A DNA stretch of 64,000 bases from Aved-18 sp964606665 (GCA_964606665.1 CAZSHS010000011.1:33099-97098); one strand, 5' to 3'. Positions 26,899 to 36,673 are shown, counted from the stretch's first letter. Program-made: numbers and translations. Notes: a model not told the origin generated them from the letters alone.

Positions 26899-27651
26899 TT
26901 ATACAGTTTGGCAGGTTTTAGCACTGCTTATAAGTGTTCCAATTTTTTGACCAGACACGATGGCTTTGATACCACCTGGTTTGGCAAAATCGAAAACGAT
27001 AATGGGAATATTGTTTTGCTGACAAAGCGAGACGCCAGCGGGATCCATAACTTGCAAATTGTTTTTGATAAAGTCTTCAAAATTGATATCGTCGAACTTT
27101 TTAGCTTTGGCATCACGTTTTGGATCTGCGTCATAGACACCATCCACGCCATTTTTAGCCATTAAAATCACATCCGCTTTTATTTCTGCAGCGCGTAGTG
27201 CCGATGCAGTGTCGGTCGTGACGTGGGGGTTGCCTGTACCACCGCCAAAAATCACTACTCTACCTTTGTTTAAATGTCGAATAGCTTTAAGCCTAATAAA
27301 CGGCTCAGCCACCGCCGGCATGGCGATGGCTGTTTGAACTCTTGTTTCTACGCCTTTTGAATGCAACACTTCTTGCAGAATCAGACAATTCATAATGGTG
27401 GCAAGCATGCCTACATAATCTGCAGCAGCCTTGTCCATGCCCCAGGCAGCGCCTTTGACACCGCGGAAGATATTTCCACCGCCAACCACAATCGCCACTT
27501 GAACGCCCATCTCTTTGGCTTCGATGATTTCGTCGGCGATGCCACTAATCACCTGATGGTCGATGCCGAAGCCCTCTTGGCCTTGCAGCGCTTCGCCGCT
27601 TAGCTTTAAAAGTATTCTTGCGTATTTTGGTGGTTTGGTCGGGCTTGCCAT
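26899..27651 (-). CDS. pyrH: UMP kinase
   Basis: 250 residues. It phosphorylates UMP to UDP as a hexamer. The amino-acid-kinase fold signs are YARILLKLSGEAL, the glycine loop VVGGGNIFRG, and FGGGTGNPHVTTDTASALRA, followed by KNGVDGVYDADPK. It lies in its conserved place between tsf and frr. A terminator-like hairpin separates it from tsf upstream, so it may be partly expressed from its own promoter. Confidence 0.98.
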   Translation of the reverse strand: MASPTKPPKYARILLKLSGEALQGQEGFGIDHQVISGIADEIIEAKEMGVQVAIVVGGGNIFRGVKGAAWGMDKAAADYVGMLATIMNCLILQEVLHSKGVETRVQTAIAMPAVAEPFIRLKAIRHLNKGRVVIFGGGTGNPHVTTDTASALRAAEIKADVILMAKNGVDGVYDADPKRDAKAKKFDDINFEDFIKNNLQVMDPAGVSLCQQNNIPIIVFDFAKPGGIKAIVSGQKIGTLISSAKTCQTV

Positions 27652-27732
27652 TTGATTTGAATTCCCAAGTAATCAACAGCAAATCATACTACCTAAGCGA
27701 CTTTGGCTTCTAGAAGTCCTGTTTCATATAAG

Positions 27733-27759
27733 AAAAGTTCCCGCCAGGGCGGGAACTTT
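27733..27759 (-). terminator. intrinsic terminator (or attenuator) after tsf
   Basis: Read on the minus strand, AAAGTTCCCGC pairs with GCGGGAACTTT, eleven base pairs around a CCTG-type loop, followed by TTTTCTT. It would end or reduce transcription from rpsB-tsf before pyrH. Confidence 0.8.
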
Positions 27760-27798
27760 CGGGTACTTCAAACGGCTAACTGCCTTGGACTTTAGCTC

Positions 27799-28683
27799 TT
27801 ACTCTTCGCCGAGTATATACAACGAATATTGAACAGGCTTAAGCTCAACGCCCATTTCTTTGCCTTTGGCTCCAATATATTGGCTAACCAATTGACCAGG
27901 ATCCTTGACGAAGGGCTGCTCCAGGAAGCAACGCTCAGCCATGATTTTGTCAACGCGACCCTGAACAATTTTTTCAATCATTTCAGGCTTTTTGCTGGCT
28001 AAATCAGCTTTACCAGACTCGATGCGCTTTTCTTCAGCGATGATATCGGCTGGGACTTCATCCTTGCTCATGTATGTGGGCTTAGTTGAAACTATATGCA
28101 TAGCGAGTTCGCGAGCGACGCTAGCGCCTGTCTCAGGAACCTTTTTATCTGATACGAGTTTGAGCAATGCGCCCATTTTTCCGCCCAGTGTGTGCAGATA
28201 CTGACCAATTACGCCTTCACCCGACTCGATTTGCAAAAAGCTGACGCGTTTGACTTGAATGTTCTCGCCAGTTTTGGCAATGGCAGCAGTGATTAGTTCA
28301 CCAACTGTGCCTGAACCATCTTTGACTTTGGCTTGAAGAGCAGCATCTACTGTAGATGCACCCGCTTCAAGAGCCGACTCAGCAATTTTGTTGCACAAAG
28401 AAACGAACTCTTCGTTTTTAGCAACGAAGTCTGTTTCGCAGTTCACTTCAACGAGCACTGCTTTTTTACCGCTTGCATCAACGTTGCCTACAACCAGACC
28501 TTCAGATGTGGCGCGCGAAGACTTTTTGCTAGCTGAAGCTACGCCTTTCTGTCTTAGCCACTCAAATGCTTTGTCAAAGTCACCGGAACTTTCTACCAAA
28601 GCTTTTTTGCAATCCATCATTGCCGCTCCGGACTTTTCTCTCAGCTCTTTAACCATGGAAGCAGAGACTTCTACCATTTGCAT
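27799..28683 (-). CDS. tsf: translation elongation factor Ts
   Basis: 294 residues. It exchanges GDP for GTP on EF-Tu. The N-terminal UBA-like domain reads MVKELREKSGAAMMDCKKAL, the family's first signature. The core has the TDFVAKNEEF motif of the second signature and MHIVSTKPTYMSKDEVP. GAGGT precedes the ATG at 28683. It follows rpsB by 49 bp, and a terminator lies after it. Confidence 0.98.
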   Translation of the reverse strand: MQMVEVSASMVKELREKSGAAMMDCKKALVESSGDFDKAFEWLRQKGVASASKKSSRATSEGLVVGNVDASGKKAVLVEVNCETDFVAKNEEFVSLCNKIAESALEAGASTVDAALQAKVKDGSGTVGELITAAIAKTGENIQVKRVSFLQIESGEGVIGQYLHTLGGKMGALLKLVSDKKVPETGASVARELAMHIVSTKPTYMSKDEVPADIIAEEKRIESGKADLASKKPEMIEKIVQGRVDKIMAERCFLEQPFVKDPGQLVSQYIGAKGKEMGVELKPVQYSLYILGEE

Positions 28684-28732
28684 AATTACCTCTTAAATAT
28701 TTTGATTAGTGCGTGATTAACTGATTAGGCTA

Positions 28733-29563
28733 TTAGACTGAAACTTCTTGCTCTTCGCCTTCGCTGCCAGTAACTACAGGTTCGGTTTCCTCTAGATCTG
28801 ATGAGGCAGCAGGAATTTCAGCTTCGTCAACATTCGAAACTGTTGGTTGAACAGTAGGCTCCTCGTCGTTGCGTTGAGCACGAGCGAGTGCGCCTTCGAT
28901 AATTGAATCGGCAATTTTTCCGGTAATCAGTTTGATTGAACGAATTGAATCGTCGTTACCCGGTATGACATAAGAGATACCATCGGGATCACAGTTTGTA
29001 TCTACCAGAGCAACGGTTGCAATGTCGCTTTTGATAGCTTCTGCTACGGCGATGAATTCGCGTTTCTGGTCAACGATAAATAGAATGTCGGGACGACCGC
29101 GCATGGTTTTGATACCACCAAGCGATTTGTCCAATTTGAGCCATTCGCGATTGAGCACTGCTTGCTCTTTTTTACCGCGACGGAAAAAGTCACCAGTTTC
29201 TTTCATCTCTTCAAGCTCTTTCAAGCGGTTAATGCGAAGACGGATTGTTTCGAAATTGGTCAACATGCCGCCTAACCAGCGACGATTGACGAAGTAAGCG
29301 CCACAACGTCTTGCTTCTTCTTCCACGATGTCAGCAGCTTGCTTTTTGGTTCCAACGAAAACGATGTTTCGCTTCTCCGAAGCAGATTTTCTGATGTATT
29401 CACACGCTTTGTCTAAAGCGCGGCTGGTTTTTTCCAGATCTATAATGTAGATACCGTTGCGCTCGCCATAGATGTATGGGCGCATTTTGGGATTCCATCT
29501 ACGAGTCTGGTGACCGAAGTGCACACCAGCTTCCATTAACTGCTTCATTGATGCAATAGACAA
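28733..29563 (-). CDS. rpsB: 30S ribosomal protein S2
   Basis: 276 residues. The start is TTG at 29563 with TAGGAG upstream. The core has KQLMEAGVHFGHQTRRWNPKM, the first S2 signature, RRWLGGMLTNFETI, and later DTNCDPDGISYVIPGNDD. An acidic tail of about 50 residues (after residue 225) extends beyond the E. coli length. It is the first gene of the rpsB-tsf-pyrH-frr block. A long structured leader and a sigma-70 promoter are seen upstream. Confidence 0.98.
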   Translation of the reverse strand: MSIASMKQLMEAGVHFGHQTRRWNPKMRPYIYGERNGIYIIDLEKTSRALDKACEYIRKSASEKRNIVFVGTKKQAADIVEEEARRCGAYFVNRRWLGGMLTNFETIRLRINRLKELEEMKETGDFFRRGKKEQAVLNREWLKLDKSLGGIKTMRGRPDILFIVDQKREFIAVAEAIKSDIATVALVDTNCDPDGISYVIPGNDDSIRSIKLITGKIADSIIEGALARAQRNDEEPTVQPTVSNVDEAEIPAASSDLEETEPVVTGSEGEEQEVSV

Positions 29564-29725
29564 GGTCTTGTTTCTCCTAAGTAATACAGAGCTAAGCTCG
29601 AAAAGTCCCTACGACAAATTTGAATTCAATCGAGACCAGATAACGTTTCGGTATCGATTGGACAGAACCTGCTGGCTCGGTCCGAACCGAAACAGGTCCA
29701 GATAGCCTAGCATTTTAGCGCCTAT
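29564..29725 (-). promoter_or_regulatory. rpsB leader with possible regulatory hairpins
   Basis: About 160 bases between the predicted start of transcription and the rpsB start codon. On the minus strand GACCTG and CAGGTT enclose an inner CGGT-TCGG-ACCG hairpin (near 29664-29696), followed by a second imperfect stem. S2 controls its own mRNA through the leader in some bacteria; whether this one does is an inference. Confidence 0.3.
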
Positions 29726-29754
29726 ATCATAAGGTTTTCTAGTAGATATACCAA
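29726..29754 (-). promoter_or_regulatory. sigma-70-type promoter for rpsB
   Basis: On the minus strand: TTGGTA, a 17-bp spacer, then TATGAT. It points to rpsB with a leader of about 155 bases. Confidence 0.5.
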
Positions 29755-29897
29755 ACAAGGGTCACACTCGGTAATCAAACGTTTCGACGCGCGTCCGGAA
29801 ATGCTCGCCACAGACGCATTTGCGCTCCTGTATTGCTTCTAGACATACTGTAAACCGTCTCGTAATTTTTGTAGAAGCCTTGAAACAAGCCAATTTC

Positions 29898-29927
29898 TGG
29901 ACAATTTGAGAATTTGATCGTTATAAT
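29898..29927 (+). promoter_or_regulatory. sigma-70-type promoter for the HNH gene
   Basis: TGGACA, an 18-bp spacer, then TATAAT. It gives a leader of about 48 bases before the TTG start at 29982. The stretch 29755-29897 between this and the rpsB promoter holds nothing else I recognise. Confidence 0.55.
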
Positions 29928-29981
29928 AATACAAGGTGAATCCTGGTTAATTAGAGATTCGTTAGTAGTCGAGGGTGCATA

Positions 29982-30479
29982 TTGTCTAAGGTCTTAGTCC
30001 TAAATGCTTCCTATGAACCGCTTAACATATGTACATGGCGGCGGGCTGTTAATCTGCTTCTCAAGGGAAAAGCCGAAAGAATCGAGCATAACGGCAAAAT
30101 ATTATATGGCGATTTTCCCCTGCCTACGGTGATTAGACTTCGGCATTACATCCGAATTCCGTACAAAGAAATTTCTCTATCGCGGCGCAATATCCTGCAC
30201 CGCGATAATTACATTTGTCAGTACTGCGGTGTTAAACGTCACGACCTCACTATCGATCACATCATGCCGCGCTCTAGAGGCGGTATAGATTCTTGGGATA
30301 ACGTGGTGGCCGCCTGCCTCAAATGCAACGTCAAGAAAGGTGACCGCACTCCACGCGAAGCGGCAATGGCGCTCATGTCATCACCCAGGCGTCCTTTGTC
30401 ACATGTTCATTTTGAAATTTCAAAATACACAACTACTTCCCAGACTAACTGGCAAAAGTACGTTATTGGCTTTTCTTAA
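29982..30479 (+). CDS. HNH endonuclease-domain protein
   Basis: 165 residues, TTG start with GAGGG at a suitable distance. The N-terminus VLVLNASYEPLNICTWRRAV is the conserved opening of a widespread bacterial and cyanobacterial HNH family. The nuclease core is CQYCGVKRHDLTIDHIMPRSRGG with the downstream CLKCNVKKGDRTP, giving the HNH metal site plus two CxxC zinc-binding pairs. Such proteins are single-domain nucleases or DNA-processing factors; the real role is not established. It has its own promoter and precedes priA by 51 bp. Confidence 0.88.
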   Translation: MSKVLVLNASYEPLNICTWRRAVNLLLKGKAERIEHNGKILYGDFPLPTVIRLRHYIRIPYKEISLSRRNILHRDNYICQYCGVKRHDLTIDHIMPRSRGGIDSWDNVVAACLKCNVKKGDRTPREAAMALMSSPRRPLSHVHFEISKYTTTSQTNWQKYVIGFS

Positions 30480-30530
30480 ATCTTTAAAGATCAGCCGATA
30501 AGGTAAAATTCAATCCACATCGTTTTTTGT

Positions 30531-33122
30531 GTGGGTAAATTGGCCAGTACAGTTTTTGCCAACATAGCCCTCGATATTGAGGCACCTGAGTTACGAGATC
30601 GTCTGTTCACTTACGGCGTGCCTGATTTGCTGCAGGATCAGGTTTTCGTTGGCTCGTGTGTACTTGTGCCATTTGGTAGGCAGGGACAAAACGTGGTCTC
30701 TGGTTATGTTGTGTCACTTGAAGATTCGACTGAAAAAGACTTCAAAGTGAAAGACGTTTTTGAAGTGATGGATGCCAATCCATTTTTTGACGCCGACTAC
30801 ATCGACTTTTTACACTGGCTGGCTAATGCTTATTGTGCCAATTTAGCCGATGTAATTGCCGCAGCACTGCCCTCTTCCATTTCGCCAAGGCTCAAACGGC
30901 GCGTCCGCCTCATTGCCTCATGTCTTAAAACGAATACCGACCCTTCTAGCGAACGTCTTTTTTCACTCCTTGCCCAAACAGGCGAATCCTCGCTTTTAGC
31001 CTTAAGGCGCAGGTTTCAAGACAGCACAAAAGGGAGTGCAAGCAGCTTTTACAAAGCCCTCAATTGGCTAAAGCGTTCTGGTAATATCGAAATGCTTGTT
31101 GAGACAACTAGCAAGGTAGTTGCTAAATCAATTGATCTGGTGGAAATTGCGCCAGATTTAGAATTAGATTCAAAGAAAAAAATAAGCCCACGCCAACAAA
31201 AAATAATTGACACGCTTAGTGAGAACGGTGCAAAAATGCCCGTTGCTCAACTGGTCAAACTTGCCGGCACCACTAGTAGCACCATAAAAAAAATGAGAGA
31301 AGCCGGTCTTCTTCTTGTCACCAAAGAAGACTCCATTCGAGACCCGCTTCAAGCCTTCGCCTTCAAACAAAATATTGATGGTACGCCAAGACAACTGACC
31401 GCCCATCAAACAAAATGTTTGAACGTACTTGAAGAAGAGCTGGATAAAGTCTTGTCGGGCAGAGAAACAGACAAAAGTGCAGATAGTAAAAAAACAGTCG
31501 AACCCTGGCTTCTATTTGGTGTTACAGGCTCAGGCAAAACTGAAGTATATTTGCAATTGATTGAAAAAACAATTAAAGCTGGTAAAACCGTTTTGATAAT
31601 GGTGCCCGAAATTGGTCTAACTTCGCAATTAGTTAGCCTACTAAATGAGCGCTTTCCAGAAGTGGTTTCAATCTGGCACAGTGCTGTCTCAGCCGGAGAA
31701 CGCTTTGACACCTGGAGACGAATTAGAGACGGTTCAGTCAAAGTTTTACTCGGAGCACGCTCTGCAGTGCTTGCAAATATTCCTAATTTGAGTTTGATAA
31801 TTTTAGACGAAGAACATGACTCAAGCTATAAACAAACCAGCCCAAGCCCACGATACAACGCTAAAGATGTAGCGCTAGAAAAAGCAAGACGACATAATGC
31901 CTTGGTATTGTTTGGTAGTGCCACTCCCGACTTATCCACTTATCATCGCGCTCTAAAATCAAATCGCATATTGACTCTGCCTGAGCGCGTTTTTAACCAG
32001 AACATGCCTTGCGTCACTGTAGTCGACATGAAAGAAGAAATGCGTTTGGGCAATAGAACTATTTTTTCCAAAGCATTATTCGATGCCATAAATGACAGGC
32101 TTAAGCGTAAAGAACAAATTGTTTTATTGGTTAACAGACGTGGATATGCCAGTCACGTTTTTTGCCGAGCTTGCGGATATGTTGCAACATGTCATCATTG
32201 TAGCGTTTCAATGGTTTTTCACCGTTATGCAAGACAAAATTCAAATCAAAGACAAAAGCCCGAATCTTCTAATAAAGGCTTTCTATCCTGTCACCACTGT
32301 GGCTTTGAGCGAGCCAATTTTAAACTTTGTCCACAGCCTGAATGTCAAAGTCCCTTCATAAAAGAATATGGGCTTGGCACTCAAAAAGTGGAAGAACAAG
32401 TGCATGAGTGCTTTTCTGAGGCAAGAGTGGTGAGACTAGATAGTGACATCACATTGAAAAAAGGTGCTTTTCGAGACACTCTTGAATTATTTAAACGACA
32501 TGAAGCCGACATTTTAATTGGCACTCAAATGGTGGCAAAGGGTCTCGACATAGCCAATGTAACCTTGGTTGGAGTTCTGGCTGCTGACGCGGCTCTAAAC
32601 ATGCCTGACTATAGAAGTACCGAGCGTGGATATCAATTATTGAGTCAGGTTGCCGGACGAGCTGGACGAGGTCAAAGACCGGGTGAAGTATTTTTTCAGT
32701 CATACAATAACGAACTTGAAGTCTTTCAATCAGTCAAAAATCATGACTATGAATCATTTGCAGAGACTGAACTTTTAAGCAGACAAAACTTTTACTATCC
32801 CCCTTTTGGTCGAATTTTGCGCATAGTATTTTCTTCTGCCGATCAAAACATTTGTATAGAAAAGTGCGAGCAAATGGTCAAAGACATTACCGAGATGCTC
32901 AATGCCAAATTAGCTGAAAATACTTTTGAAGTTCTGGGACCAGCTCCTTGCTTGGTAGAGCGCATCAGAGGCAAATTTAGATATCACCTCATTACCAAAG
33001 TTTTTAGCGAGCAAGAAAATGCCTTTTCGAATCTAGTCGAATTTCTGCGAGCAAAAACCATTGCAAGCGTGGATAAGAGTGTTCATATGGCAGTGGATGT
33101 AGACGCCATCGATTTGATTTAG
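30531..33122 (+). CDS. priA: primosomal replication restart helicase PriA
   Basis: 863 residues, GTG start at 30531. PriA recognises stalled forks and reloads the replicative helicase. The N-terminal DNA-binding domain is about 1-110. The helicase shows Walker A GVTGSGKTEVY, the Walker B box ILDEEHDSSYKQ, and GSATPDLSTYH. The zinc-binding region has eight Cys (CRACGYVATCHHCS and CHHCGF, then CPQPEC) as expected. Motifs V and VI appear as IGTQMVAKGLD and SQVAGRAGRG. An insertion of about 100 residues between the N-terminal and helicase domains makes it longer than E. coli PriA (732). Confidence 0.97.
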   Translation: MGKLASTVFANIALDIEAPELRDRLFTYGVPDLLQDQVFVGSCVLVPFGRQGQNVVSGYVVSLEDSTEKDFKVKDVFEVMDANPFFDADYIDFLHWLANAYCANLADVIAAALPSSISPRLKRRVRLIASCLKTNTDPSSERLFSLLAQTGESSLLALRRRFQDSTKGSASSFYKALNWLKRSGNIEMLVETTSKVVAKSIDLVEIAPDLELDSKKKISPRQQKIIDTLSENGAKMPVAQLVKLAGTTSSTIKKMREAGLLLVTKEDSIRDPLQAFAFKQNIDGTPRQLTAHQTKCLNVLEEELDKVLSGRETDKSADSKKTVEPWLLFGVTGSGKTEVYLQLIEKTIKAGKTVLIMVPEIGLTSQLVSLLNERFPEVVSIWHSAVSAGERFDTWRRIRDGSVKVLLGARSAVLANIPNLSLIILDEEHDSSYKQTSPSPRYNAKDVALEKARRHNALVLFGSATPDLSTYHRALKSNRILTLPERVFNQNMPCVTVVDMKEEMRLGNRTIFSKALFDAINDRLKRKEQIVLLVNRRGYASHVFCRACGYVATCHHCSVSMVFHRYARQNSNQRQKPESSNKGFLSCHHCGFERANFKLCPQPECQSPFIKEYGLGTQKVEEQVHECFSEARVVRLDSDITLKKGAFRDTLELFKRHEADILIGTQMVAKGLDIANVTLVGVLAADAALNMPDYRSTERGYQLLSQVAGRAGRGQRPGEVFFQSYNNELEVFQSVKNHDYESFAETELLSRQNFYYPPFGRILRIVFSSADQNICIEKCEQMVKDITEMLNAKLAENTFEVLGPAPCLVERIRGKFRYHLITKVFSEQENAFSNLVEFLRAKTIASVDKSVHMAVDVDAIDLI

Positions 33123-33138
33123 GAGGCTCTCAAAATAC

Positions 33139-34437
33139 ATGGTATCAATTATGATACTACTTTATCAAATCGGTTTTACCATGGTATTGTTTTTGGTATC
33201 GCCAATTCTTTTGTTTTCCGCCAGAGCCAGATTTGGAGTGAGCCAGAAGCTTGGCTTTATTCCTCAGTCCATCAAAGATTCGATTAAACCAAATTCGATA
33301 TGGGTTCATGCCGTATCGGTGGGAGAGTTCAATGCTGTATTGCCATTGCTCAAAAAAATGAGAGAAAATCTTCCAGACTTGCCTTTGTTCGTGACCACCA
33401 CTACTGGCACGGGACAGGCGATGGCAAAAGAAAAAGCGGGTTCATTTGCAACTGTGGCATATTTTCCATACGATATGCCAAGCTCCATCAATACCTGGCT
33501 TGACGCTGTTAAACCATCAGCCTTTATTCTTATCGAAACCGAGATATGGCCTGGTTTTGTTTATGCCTGTCACAAGCGAAAGATTCCGGTGATGTCAGTT
33601 AATGCTCGCATGTCACCAAGATCGTTTAAGTCCTATTTCAATTTGCGCTTTTTCTTCAAAGAAGTATTGCGCTTGTTTTCTATTATCGGAGTGCAGAGCA
33701 AGGCAGAAGCAGAGCGCTTTGCGTCCGTTCAAGGCAGCGCTGATAACATTCAAATATTTGGCAATATCAAATTAGATGGACTGCAAGGACATTCCGCCCC
33801 AAACAATTCACAACTAGAAGACTATTTAAACATCGAAGCAGATCAATTTTTCTTTACCGCAGGATCTACCCACGAAGGCGAAGAAGCACTAGTACTAGAT
33901 GCATTTAAATATCTAATTCGAAACAAGCAAGAACAAAGCCCAGTACCTAAATTGGTCATAGCTCCAAGACATCCAGAGCGCTTTGAACATGTACGCAATT
34001 TGATTAAAGAGGCAGGATTCGAGCCCAAATCATTTTCAAAATCTGAAAAGTTAAATACTGGCGATCATGTTTTTCTGCTTGATACTTTAGGCAAACTAAT
34101 GGAAGCATATTCGCTTTCTCAGCTTGCTTTTGTAGGCGGAACTTTAGTAAACATCGGTGGTCATAATGTAGCGGAACCGTTTGCCTTTAGCGTTCCTGTA
34201 GTCTGTGGACCTTATATTCAAAAAACTCGCGATTTGGCAAACGCCCTTACTGATATCAACGCTCTTACAGTCGTTTCAAACAAGGAAGAATTCAACTTGC
34301 AAGTGAAATACTTGTACGACCACAAAGAAGAAGCATTACGCAAAGGAAATCTTGGCAAAAACTGGATCGATCAGAATCTAGGTGCGTGCGATCAAGCCCT
34401 TATTGCTCTTAAAAAGGTTCTGAAATATGACTCTTGA
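33139..34437 (+). CDS. waaA: 3-deoxy-D-manno-octulosonic acid (Kdo) transferase
   Basis: 432 residues. It adds Kdo to lipid A precursor at the inner membrane. An N-terminal membrane anchor (about 7-27) is followed by the glycosyltransferase N domain with IWVHAVSVGEFNAV and FILIETEIWPGFV, both family marks. The C-terminal GT-B domain has FTAGSTHEGEE, LVIAPRHPERF and FVGGTLVNIGGHNVAEP. AGGAGG lies 12 bases before ATG 33139. The lpxK start overlaps its end by 11 bases, so the two are translationally linked. Its presence is strong evidence for LPS. Confidence 0.96.
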   Translation: MVSIMILLYQIGFTMVLFLVSPILLFSARARFGVSQKLGFIPQSIKDSIKPNSIWVHAVSVGEFNAVLPLLKKMRENLPDLPLFVTTTTGTGQAMAKEKAGSFATVAYFPYDMPSSINTWLDAVKPSAFILIETEIWPGFVYACHKRKIPVMSVNARMSPRSFKSYFNLRFFFKEVLRLFSIIGVQSKAEAERFASVQGSADNIQIFGNIKLDGLQGHSAPNNSQLEDYLNIEADQFFFTAGSTHEGEEALVLDAFKYLIRNKQEQSPVPKLVIAPRHPERFEHVRNLIKEAGFEPKSFSKSEKLNTGDHVFLLDTLGKLMEAYSLSQLAFVGGTLVNIGGHNVAEPFAFSVPVVCGPYIQKTRDLANALTDINALTVVSNKEEFNLQVKYLYDHKEEALRKGNLGKNWIDQNLGACDQALIALKKVLKYDS

Positions 34438-35470
34438 GCTGCCTAAATCCAAGTTAGCAAAAGCATTACTTGCTCCAGCAGCTTTTGTATATAGAACTTT
34501 AGTGAGCGCACGTGCCAAGGCTTACGAAGCCGGACTGGCGTCAATAAAGAAAGTCGAAGTGCCAGTTATAAGTGTAGGCAATATTACGGTTGGTGGCACT
34601 GGTAAAACTCCAGTGACAATGTTTTTAGCAAAGCAATTAATTGCTCAAGGACGCAAAGTCGGTATATTAAGCCGAGGTTATAATCGCCAATCTAAATCTG
34701 AATTTATCGTTGCCAGTGACGGTGAAAAAATATTGTGCCCAGTGGAAGATTGTGGCGATGAACCATATATGATGGCACTTGAAGTTCCACAAGCGATAGT
34801 AATTTGTGGACGTTCACGTTCGTCAATAGCGCGTCTAGCGATAGACAAGTACAACTGTGACGTGCTTTTACTTGATGATGGATTTCAGCATATTTTATTG
34901 CACCGAGAGGTCAATATCGCTTTGCTCGATTACACAGACGATCTTGCAAGCGAGCAACTACTTCCGGCTGGAAGACTGCGCGAACCGGCTTCAGCTCTTG
35001 CTCGTGCCACTCATGCCATTATTACCAAAGTTCCCATTAATGCCGATTCAAAAAAAATTGAGCGCATTAAAAACATCGTGCACAAATATTCGCCCAATTG
35101 TTTAATTTTTGCTTGTCGCTTTAAATTGGAAAATACCTCTTTAACTCAAAACAAGACTGCCATTGCTTTTGCCGGTATAGCAAGACCGGATCAATTTTTT
35201 CATGACCTTGGCGCTCCCGAATTAAAAATCACATTGCATGACACCCTTTCTTTTGCAGATCATCACTGGTACGACGATTTTGACATTAAAAAGATACAGA
35301 ACAGCTTAGAAAAATCACGTACCGATATCGGTTTGACCACAAAAAAGGACCTGGCAAGGCTTTCATCCCGAAAAGTGGAGCCTCAAGTTGCTAGACTGCT
35401 CGAAAAGACTGTTGGTTTGGGGCTTGAAATCGAATGGATTGGCGACTCGCTGATTTTAAGTATAAAATGA
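34427..35470 (+). CDS. lpxK: tetraacyldisaccharide 4'-kinase
   Basis: 347 residues. It phosphorylates the lipid A precursor at the 4' position at the inner membrane. The P-loop reads VGNITVGGTGKTP, then LSRGYNR, GDEPYMMALEVP and the family segment LDDGFQHILLHREVNIALLD. PAGRLREP is also conserved. It overlaps waaA. A palindrome copy lies in the coding region at 35321-35332, reading T-D-I-G. Confidence 0.96.
   Translation: MTLELPKSKLAKALLAPAAFVYRTLVSARAKAYEAGLASIKKVEVPVISVGNITVGGTGKTPVTMFLAKQLIAQGRKVGILSRGYNRQSKSEFIVASDGEKILCPVEDCGDEPYMMALEVPQAIVICGRSRSSIARLAIDKYNCDVLLLDDGFQHILLHREVNIALLDYTDDLASEQLLPAGRLREPASALARATHAIITKVPINADSKKIERIKNIVHKYSPNCLIFACRFKLENTSLTQNKTAIAFAGIARPDQFFHDLGAPELKITLHDTLSFADHHWYDDFDIKKIQNSLEKSRTDIGLTTKKDLARLSSRKVEPQVARLLEKTVGLGLEIEWIGDSLILSIK
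35318..35335. repeat. iterated palindrome copy (in lpxK)
   Basis: Exact core ACCGATATCGGT at 35321-35332, the fully symmetrical AT-AT form. It is read T-D-I-G in lpxK. Confidence 0.65.
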
Positions 35471-35518
35471 ATATAGTAAGTGCTAGTATCTTTTTGTCTG
35501 GCCGACAGGAGCAAATAA

Positions 35519-36673
35519 ATGAATAGACCCCTAGCTCTGGTTACACTGCTTTTAGCAGCCCAGAATCTGCCTTGTCTGGCGGCGAATCCGCCAACTACCG
35601 CCAATGCTACCTATGCTCGTGCCCAGCAAAGACGCTATCTACCCAAATGGGTCTACTACGACAGATTGGGACTAGCGGCCTGGAACAAAGGCGAGCGCCC
35701 TACAGCTAAAACACATTGGGAATACGCGATGAGTTTATGCGAAAACGATCTGCGTGGCAGACCAAAAGGAGCACTCGATAAGCAAACAAAAATTTGGATT
35801 AACGATCTTATAACTCACATGACCTTCCTGATGAGTTATTACGAGCAACCAAAGCCACAGGCATTGAAAAATTTGACCGCTCGCGAAGCCATGATCAAAT
35901 TAAAAGAAGCGGTAGTCGAGGACATAGATCGCAAATTGCAAGGCTTCGACAAGCTTGAGTCATTTGCCAAAATGCTTGTTGGTCGAGAAACCTACGTAGT
36001 CCAAGACTTTCGCATGTTGCGCGCCAAGCAACTGATGATGCAAGAGCAATACAGGCGCGAAATAGCCGATTTAAAAGGTGTGCCTTATGTCCAGAAAGGT
36101 GGTTCAGGCGATGGCTACAATTACGTAATTCAAGATGGACGTGCAGTGAAAAAACCAGCCTGGTGGAAAGCAGGGGCTGAAGTACCTTCATGGCGTCGTG
36201 ACACATTAAAAGTAGGCACTCAGGGCTCAAGCTCGGCAAGCCGAGCTGGCAAACCAACGACCGGCACAGGCGGAGTTGGAACTATGGGCCGACCAAGCTG
36301 GTGGGACAAAGGCGATAAGCCAGAAGTACCTGGCGTGAGTTATGTCGGCGGAAAACAAATCAAAAACGACAAAGTTGGAGCTGACGGTACAGTGTGGAAC
36401 CCAGCCAAAGGTGACACTTCGACTCAATGGGGACAAAATCCAAATTCAGAAATTTCCCGACCAAACAAATGGGGTACACAAGCAGAGCGCGATCCAGCGC
36501 TGGACTTAAATGCTAAGCAAAAACCACCAAACTGGGGAGAAAATAGTCAGCCCCGCGATACGTCCCACACTGGTTGGGGTAATGGCGGTCAGGCTTCAGA
36601 CCAGCCCAAGCATCCCAATGGCGTTGGCGAAGTAAACACCCCGCAGGGCACGGGCGGCGATTACTGGAAATGA
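35519..36673 (+). CDS. secreted Trp/Gly/Asn-rich repetitive protein
   Basis: 384 residues. GGAGC precedes ATG 35519. A signal peptide (about 1-22, ending at CLAA) is followed by a helical region (about 25-185). The last 190 residues are low in hydrophobic residues except Trp. They repeat a loose unit: KPAWWKAG, RPSWWDKG, RPNKWGTQ, KPPNWGEN, TGWGNGG. No catalytic motif or known family is recognised. Such Trp-spaced, Gly/Asn-rich tails may bind peptidoglycan or polysaccharides, but that is a guess. Its end overlaps the convergent CDP-alcohol transferase gene by 13 bases. Confidence 0.75.
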   Translation: MNRPLALVTLLLAAQNLPCLAANPPTTANATYARAQQRRYLPKWVYYDRLGLAAWNKGERPTAKTHWEYAMSLCENDLRGRPKGALDKQTKIWINDLITHMTFLMSYYEQPKPQALKNLTAREAMIKLKEAVVEDIDRKLQGFDKLESFAKMLVGRETYVVQDFRMLRAKQLMMQEQYRREIADLKGVPYVQKGGSGDGYNYVIQDGRAVKKPAWWKAGAEVPSWRRDTLKVGTQGSSSASRAGKPTTGTGGVGTMGRPSWWDKGDKPEVPGVSYVGGKQIKNDKVGADGTVWNPAKGDTSTQWGQNPNSEISRPNKWGTQAERDPALDLNAKQKPPNWGENSQPRDTSHTGWGNGGQASDQPKHPNGVGEVNTPQGTGGDYWK

